Shown here one piece after another: positions 41,064 to 45,082 of a stretch of DNA of 45,082 nucleotides (its first letter is position 1; the number at the start of each line of letters is the position of its first letter). The DNA comes from Butyricicoccus pullicaecorum (GTDB taxonomy: Bacteria > Bacillota > Clostridia > Oscillospirales > Butyricicoccaceae), in the NCBI GenBank assembly GCA_018366035.1, contig JAGZIW010000015.1, forward strand, positions 1 through 45,082, written 5' to 3'. The notes under the pieces were generated by a model that saw only the letters and a list, made by a program, of their open reading frames with translations, did no database searches and was not told the DNA's origin. The position numbers were made by a program, and so were the translations under genes.

Positions 41064-42394
41064 GTTTGGTTGAGCAAACAGCGCAAACGATTGCGCAGTA
41101 TGAAATGCTGGAGCCAGAGCAAAAGGTTCTGGTGGCGCTGTCCGGCGGTGCAGACTCGGTTGCTCTGCTGCTTGTCCTGCGGGAACTAGGATATTCGGTG
41201 TATGCGTATCATTTGAATCATTGTCTGCGCGGTGCAGAATCTGAGCGCGATGCCGAGTTTGTACACAGCCTGTGCATAAGACTGCATGTTTTGTGTACGA
41301 TCGAGCGGGAAGATGTAAAGGAATACGCGCAGCAGCTTGGAGAAAGTATTGAGACTGCCGCAAGGAGGCTGCGCTATGAACGCCTGAGACAATGTGCACA
41401 AGAGCAGGGCATCGAGCGCATTGCAACCGCCCATACGGCAGATGATAATCTGGAAACCATGCTGTTTCATTTGGCACGCGGAACGGGCGCTAAGGGCATG
41501 ACCGGAATTCCCCCTGTGCGCGGCAATTTGATTCGTCCAATTTTTCGCGCGCTGCGCACGGAAATCGAAGCTTATCTGGAGACAACAGGACAGACATTTG
41601 TGACAGACAGCTCAAATTTGACGCTGGATTACACGCGCAATCGGATCCGTCATGCAGTGGTGCCGGTTTTGCGGCAGATCAATCCCCAGTGTGCAGGCGC
41701 GGCAGCGCGGCTTGCACAGCAGCTGCGGGAAGATGACGGGGCGCTGTGTACACTGGCGCAGCAGGCGCTTGCGAAGGGAAAAACCCCGAATGGGATTGCG
41801 CTCTGTGCGTTTGATACTTTTCCGGCAGTGCAAAGCCGTATGCTCATGCAGCTATTGACAAAGGCGGGCGTGCCGATGCAGCAGGTGTCTGCGCGGCATA
41901 TCAGCCTGCTCACCGCATTGCTGACATCGGGTGATTTTCGCAGCTGTTCCCTGCCCGCGGGCTTTCGGGCTTATCGGGAGCACGATTGTCTGCGTGTTAT
42001 ATATGAACCGGAACGGCTGCCGATCCCACTATTTGATGGATTTTCGGCACGGCTTTGGGATACTGCAACCAAACTCACAATCACCAGAAAAAAACCAAAT
42101 GAAGTTTTTCCAAAAACATGCGATACTTTTCAGGTAGATTGTGGTACAATAAAATTCGGTACGTTGACAGCACGTGTGATGCGTGCAGGAGATCGGATAA
42201 GGCTTTCCGAGGCGCGCGGCTCTCGGCAGCTCAAGCGTATCTTTGCCGATCGACACATACCGCCATCTGTACAAGCTCGCCTTGCAGTTCTGGAGGACTG
42301 TCAGGGGATTATTGCAGTGCAGTCGGTTGGTGTTGCGTATGACCGTATTCCGTGCGGGAATGACATATTAGAAATCCGTTTTGAGGGGTTGTAA
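41060..42394 (+). CDS. tilS: tRNA(Ile)-lysidine synthase
   Basis: 444 residues. ATG 41060 overlaps the dnaB stop; a weak ribosome site suggests coupling. PP-loop ATPase motif SGGADS (28-33), then YHLNHCLRGAESERDAEFV, TAHTADDNLETMLFHLARGTGAKGMTGI and RNRIRHAVVP, all diagnostic. The C-terminal domain (from ~340) ends with IRLSEARGSRQLKRIFADRHIP. Converts C34 of the CAU anticodon to lysidine, so it reads AUA; essential in most bacteria. Confidence 0.97.
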   Translation: MSLVEQTAQTIAQYEMLEPEQKVLVALSGGADSVALLLVLRELGYSVYAYHLNHCLRGAESERDAEFVHSLCIRLHVLCTIEREDVKEYAQQLGESIETAARRLRYERLRQCAQEQGIERIATAHTADDNLETMLFHLARGTGAKGMTGIPPVRGNLIRPIFRALRTEIEAYLETTGQTFVTDSSNLTLDYTRNRIRHAVVPVLRQINPQCAGAAARLAQQLREDDGALCTLAQQALAKGKTPNGIALCAFDTFPAVQSRMLMQLLTKAGVPMQQVSARHISLLTALLTSGDFRSCSLPAGFRAYREHDCLRVIYEPERLPIPLFDGFSARLWDTATKLTITRKKPNEVFPKTCDTFQVDCGTIKFGTLTARVMRAGDRIRLSEARGSRQLKRIFADRHIPPSVQARLAVLEDCQGIIAVQSVGVAYDRIPCGNDILEIRFEGL

Positions 42395-42396
42395 AG

Positions 42397-42942
42397 ATGA
42401 TGAAAGACGATATTCAACAAGTACTATATTCGGAGGAGCAGCTGGCAGAAAAGGTTGCTGAACTTGGTGCCCGCATCAGCGAGGACTATGCAGACAAGAA
42501 TCCGCTCATTGTCAGCGTACTCAAGGGCTCCTATGTTTTTATGGCAGACCTGACCCGTAAAATCACCATTCCATGCAATATCGATTTTATGGCGGTGTCC
42601 AGCTATGGTGCAGGAACAAAAACGACCGGAGAAGTACAGATCATTAAAGACATTGGAAGCAAAATTGATGGACGCCATCTGGTGATCGTAGAGGATATTC
42701 TGGATTCCGGCGTGACACTCAATTTCTTAATCAAGATCCTGAAAGCACGGGGAGCAGCTTCCATTCGCCTGTGTACCCTGCTGTCCAAGCCTGAGCGCCG
42801 CAAGGTCGAGGTTCCGGTTGATTATCTGGGCTTTGAGATTCCAGATGCATTTGTTGTGGGCTATGGGCTGGACTATGCAGAAAAATATCGCAATCTGCCG
42901 TATATCGGCATTTTGAAACCCGCTGTTTATGGCGGAGAATAA
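42397..42942 (+). CDS. hpt: Hypoxanthine phosphoribosyltransferase
   Basis: 181 residues; GAGGGG ribosome site before two successive ATG codons (42397 and 42400). PRPP-binding loop VIVEDILDSGVTL, the SVLKGSYVFMADL loop and the end LDYAEKYRNLPYIGIL are all typical. Purine salvage of hypoxanthine and guanine. The order tilS-hpt-ftsH is classic for Firmicutes. Confidence 0.98.
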   Translation: MMKDDIQQVLYSEEQLAEKVAELGARISEDYADKNPLIVSVLKGSYVFMADLTRKITIPCNIDFMAVSSYGAGTKTTGEVQIIKDIGSKIDGRHLVIVEDILDSGVTLNFLIKILKARGAASIRLCTLLSKPERRKVEVPVDYLGFEIPDAFVVGYGLDYAEKYRNLPYIGILKPAVYGGE

Positions 42943-42990
42943 AGCGGTATCCATACGGATACAACTACGAAAGGAGAGTTGGAAACCAAT

Positions 42991-45000
42991 TTGAAAGGGA
43001 AAATGAAAGGCTTTGGCCTATATTTGATTATTACGCTTCTGCTGCTCAGTGCGGTTACCTATATGCTGAGTACAGGGAACAAAAGTCAGGAGGTACAGTA
43101 TTCTGAGGTCGTTTCCATGTTTGAAAAAGAACAGGTGCAGGCATTTGAATACAACGATGGAACACTTCATCTCGTACTGAACGACGGAAAAAACACGAAG
43201 CTCACAGCAAAGGTACCCTATCTGGATTTGTTCTATGCAGATCTTGGAAAACTCATTGATGAACAGCGAGCGGCTGGGATTCTAAAGGAATATACCTATA
43301 AAACGATGGAAATGCCGTGGTGGGCAAGCTTTGTTCCATATCTTATTGTGCTGGTGCTCTTTGGACTGCTGTGGTATTTCATGATGAATAAACAGGGGGG
43401 CGGCGGCGGCAGCCCCATGCAGTTTGGCAGAGCGCGTGTCAAAATGGCAAGCGATGACAAGAAAAAGGTCACATTTGACGATGTGGCAGGCGCAGATGAA
43501 GAAAAGGCAGAGTTACAGGAAATTGTAGAGTTTCTTAAAAATCCGCGCAAATTTATTGACATCGGTGCACGTATCCCGAAGGGCGTTCTGCTTGTCGGCC
43601 CCCCGGGTACAGGTAAAACCCTGATTGCAAAGGCAGTTGCCGGAGAAGCAGGGGTACCTTTCCTGTCGATTTCCGGTTCGGACTTTGTAGAGCTGTATGT
43701 TGGTGTCGGTGCTTCGCGTGTGCGCGACCTTTTTGAACAGGCAAAGAAGAGCGCTCCTGCAATCGTATTCATTGACGAAATCGATGCGGTTGGCAGACAG
43801 CGTGGTGCGGGTCTTGGAGGCGGTCATGACGAGCGTGAACAGACCCTCAATCAGCTGCTTGTCGAGATGGACGGCTTTGGTGTCAATGAGGGCGTTATCG
43901 TCATTGCGGCAACCAACCGTAAGGATATTCTGGACAATGCGCTGCTGCGTCCCGGGCGTTTTGACAGACAGGTCTATGTCGGTGCACCCGATGTAGTTGG
44001 CCGTGAGGCGATTCTCAAGGTGCATGCACGAGGGAAGCAGTTTGATCCCGATGTTGATTTTAAGTCGATTGCAAAGACAACGACTGGATTTACTGGTGCA
44101 GATTTGGAAAACCTGCTCAATGAGGCAGCACTTTTGGCTGCCCGCCGCAATAAAAAGTTTATTACCACCGAAGAAATTGAGCAATCCTTGCTCAAGGTTG
44201 TCATGGGTGTGGAAAAGAGGACGCGCATTGTCAATGAGGAGGATCAAAAGCTGACCGCTTACCATGAAGCAGGTCATGCGATTGCCTTCCATGTACTGCC
44301 GACGCAGGACCCTGTACACCATGTGACCATTATTCCGCGCTCCAATGGTGCCGGCGGTTTTACCATGCCGCTGCCAAAGGAGGACAACGCATATCGTACC
44401 CGCCGTTATATGGAGGAGCATTTGATTGTTTGTCTTGCGGGGCGCGTCGCCGAGGAAATCTTTATGGACGATATCAGTACTGGCGCGTATGGCGATATCA
44501 AGCAGGCAACGGCAATGGCACGTGCAATGGTCATCAACTATGGCTTCAGCGATAAGATTGGGCCAATCGACTATGATGCACAGGGCGGAGAGATCTTCTT
44601 GGGCCGTGATTTCGCGGCTGGACAGGGCTACTCCGATGCCAAGGCAGCTGAAATTGATGAGGAGATCCATCGTCTCATTCAAGAGGCAAATACACGCTGC
44701 CGCAAGCTGTTGGAGGACAACCGCGAACAGTTGACACGCGTTGCAGAATATCTGCGCCGCAATGAGACTATCGATGGGGAGATTTTCCGCAAGCTGTATG
44801 ATGGTGAGGAGGTTGCTGACCGGACTGCGCCGTCGGAGCGTGAACTCAAGGGTGTGAATGTGGATATCACACTGGAGGCAGATTCGGAAGAAGTGCTTGC
44901 TGCACAGAAGCAAGATACGATTGTTCCGGAAAAGGAAGAACAAAAGGAGGCTCCCGCGAAAGAGCAGGATACAGCGTCCGCAGAGGACACACAAAAGTAA
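42991..45000 (+). CDS. ftsH: ATP-dependent zinc metalloprotease FtsH
   Basis: 669 residues from TTG 42991. The start is uncertain: AAGGAG at 42971-42976 is too close to TTG 42979 and far from ATG 43003, so 42991 is the compromise. Membrane AAA+ protease for quality control. Two spans (~8-28 and ~112-132) flank a small outer domain; Gly-rich linker; Walker A GPPGTGKT (~203-210), Walker B IVFIDEIDAVG, SRH region TNRKDILDNALLRPGRFDRQ, and the zinc site HEAGH (~425-429). The acidic, Glu/Ala-rich C-terminal ~50 residues are probably flexible. Confidence 0.97.
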   Translation: MKGKMKGFGLYLIITLLLLSAVTYMLSTGNKSQEVQYSEVVSMFEKEQVQAFEYNDGTLHLVLNDGKNTKLTAKVPYLDLFYADLGKLIDEQRAAGILKEYTYKTMEMPWWASFVPYLIVLVLFGLLWYFMMNKQGGGGGSPMQFGRARVKMASDDKKKVTFDDVAGADEEKAELQEIVEFLKNPRKFIDIGARIPKGVLLVGPPGTGKTLIAKAVAGEAGVPFLSISGSDFVELYVGVGASRVRDLFEQAKKSAPAIVFIDEIDAVGRQRGAGLGGGHDEREQTLNQLLVEMDGFGVNEGVIVIAATNRKDILDNALLRPGRFDRQVYVGAPDVVGREAILKVHARGKQFDPDVDFKSIAKTTTGFTGADLENLLNEAALLAARRNKKFITTEEIEQSLLKVVMGVEKRTRIVNEEDQKLTAYHEAGHAIAFHVLPTQDPVHHVTIIPRSNGAGGFTMPLPKEDNAYRTRRYMEEHLIVCLAGRVAEEIFMDDISTGAYGDIKQATAMARAMVINYGFSDKIGPIDYDAQGGEIFLGRDFAAGQGYSDAKAAEIDEEIHRLIQEANTRCRKLLEDNREQLTRVAEYLRRNETIDGEIFRKLYDGEEVADRTAPSERELKGVNVDITLEADSEEVLAAQKQDTIVPEKEEQKEAPAKEQDTASAEDTQK

Positions 45001-45006
45001 AGAATA

Positions 45007-45057
45007 AAAGACCGCACACTGTGTTTGACAGGAGTTGACCAGTGTGTGGTCTTTTTT
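45007..45057 (+). terminator. Terminator after ftsH
   Basis: Stem AAAGACCGCACACTG (45007-45021) / CAGTGTGTGGTCTTT (45040-45054) with one mismatch, then TTT. It closes the dnaB-to-ftsH run 7 bp after the stop. Confidence 0.9.
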
Positions 45058-45082
45058 ATGTATGCCATGAAGCGCTGGACGA

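Noticed and set aside
43513..44994. 493-codon minus-strand frame inside ftsH
   Set aside because: Fully antisense to the FtsH AAA and protease domains; composition (Leu/Cys/His-rich, no motif) is that of a shadow frame.
1..45082. CRISPR array, rRNA genes, replication origin
   Set aside because: No regularly spaced repeats, no rRNA sequence and no cluster of DnaA-type boxes with dnaA/dnaN were seen; dnaB and ftsH alone do not mark an origin.

Overview
The window is a chromosomal stretch of a low-to-mid GC Firmicute, most likely a gut Clostridia member near the Oscillospiraceae/Butyricicoccaceae. The grounds are the class III fructose-1,6-bisphosphatase, the order gdpP-rplI-dnaB-tilS-hpt-ftsH, the recA-recX-rimO-pgsA block, the YqhQ/DUF1385 protein next to prmC, strong AGGAGG ribosome sites, sigma-A-type promoters and several TTG/GTG starts. 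No taxon can be proved from the sequence alone.

Layout. 1-0.75 kb: AT-rich accessory DNA with an AraC-type gene cut by the window edge and a truncated XRE repressor. 0.75-6.2 kb: a LacI-family regulator divergent from an inositol-dehydrogenase-like gene (both promoters visible), an M20 dipeptidase, and a nitroreductase-sirtuin operon. 6.2-8.5 kb: tRNA-Leu(TAG) followed by an AT-rich accessory patch with an unrecognised 378-residue protein behind an 18-residue leader ORF and a three-frame remnant of an IS5-type transposase. 8.5-14.9 kb (minus strand): a nickel/peptide-type ABC transporter operon (binding lipoprotein, two permeases, two ATPases) ending in a SAM methyltransferase. It has a consensus promoter, a cobalamin riboswitch and a terminator whose left arm is complementary to the riboswitch core. 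14.9-18.8 kb: a membrane protein, a small protein, fbp and a stand-alone resolvase-type HTH protein. 18.9-24.3 kb: FG-GAP-like lipoprotein, response regulator, histidine kinase, DUF1385, prmC. 24.4-28.8 kb: recA, recX, two related small membrane proteins, rimO, pgsA. 28.9-36.7 kb: an orphan antitoxin-like gene, an ABC-F gene with a structured leader and upstream ORF, a CpXC protein, an ArsP-like permease, a DEAD-box helicase, a phosphodiester glycosidase, and a small unknown gene followed by a gene remnant. 36.7-45 kb: glyoxalase, then the gdpP-to-ftsH housekeeping run.

How parts work together. The B12-controlled transporter probably imports cobalt or a cobalt/corrinoid-related ligand and shuts off when adenosylcobalamin is plentiful. 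The lipoprotein-regulator-kinase set looks like an envelope-sensing unit. The final cluster joins c-di-AMP turnover, ribosome, replication, tRNA modification, purine salvage and membrane proteolysis.

The most promising less-described items are: the riboswitch-transporter-methyltransferase operon with its readable antiterminator; the ABC-F protein with one degenerate composite ATP site behind a 25-codon leader ORF that overlaps a long stem; the unknown 378-residue protein with its own leader ORF beside a tRNA; and the tandem small membrane proteins between recX and rimO.
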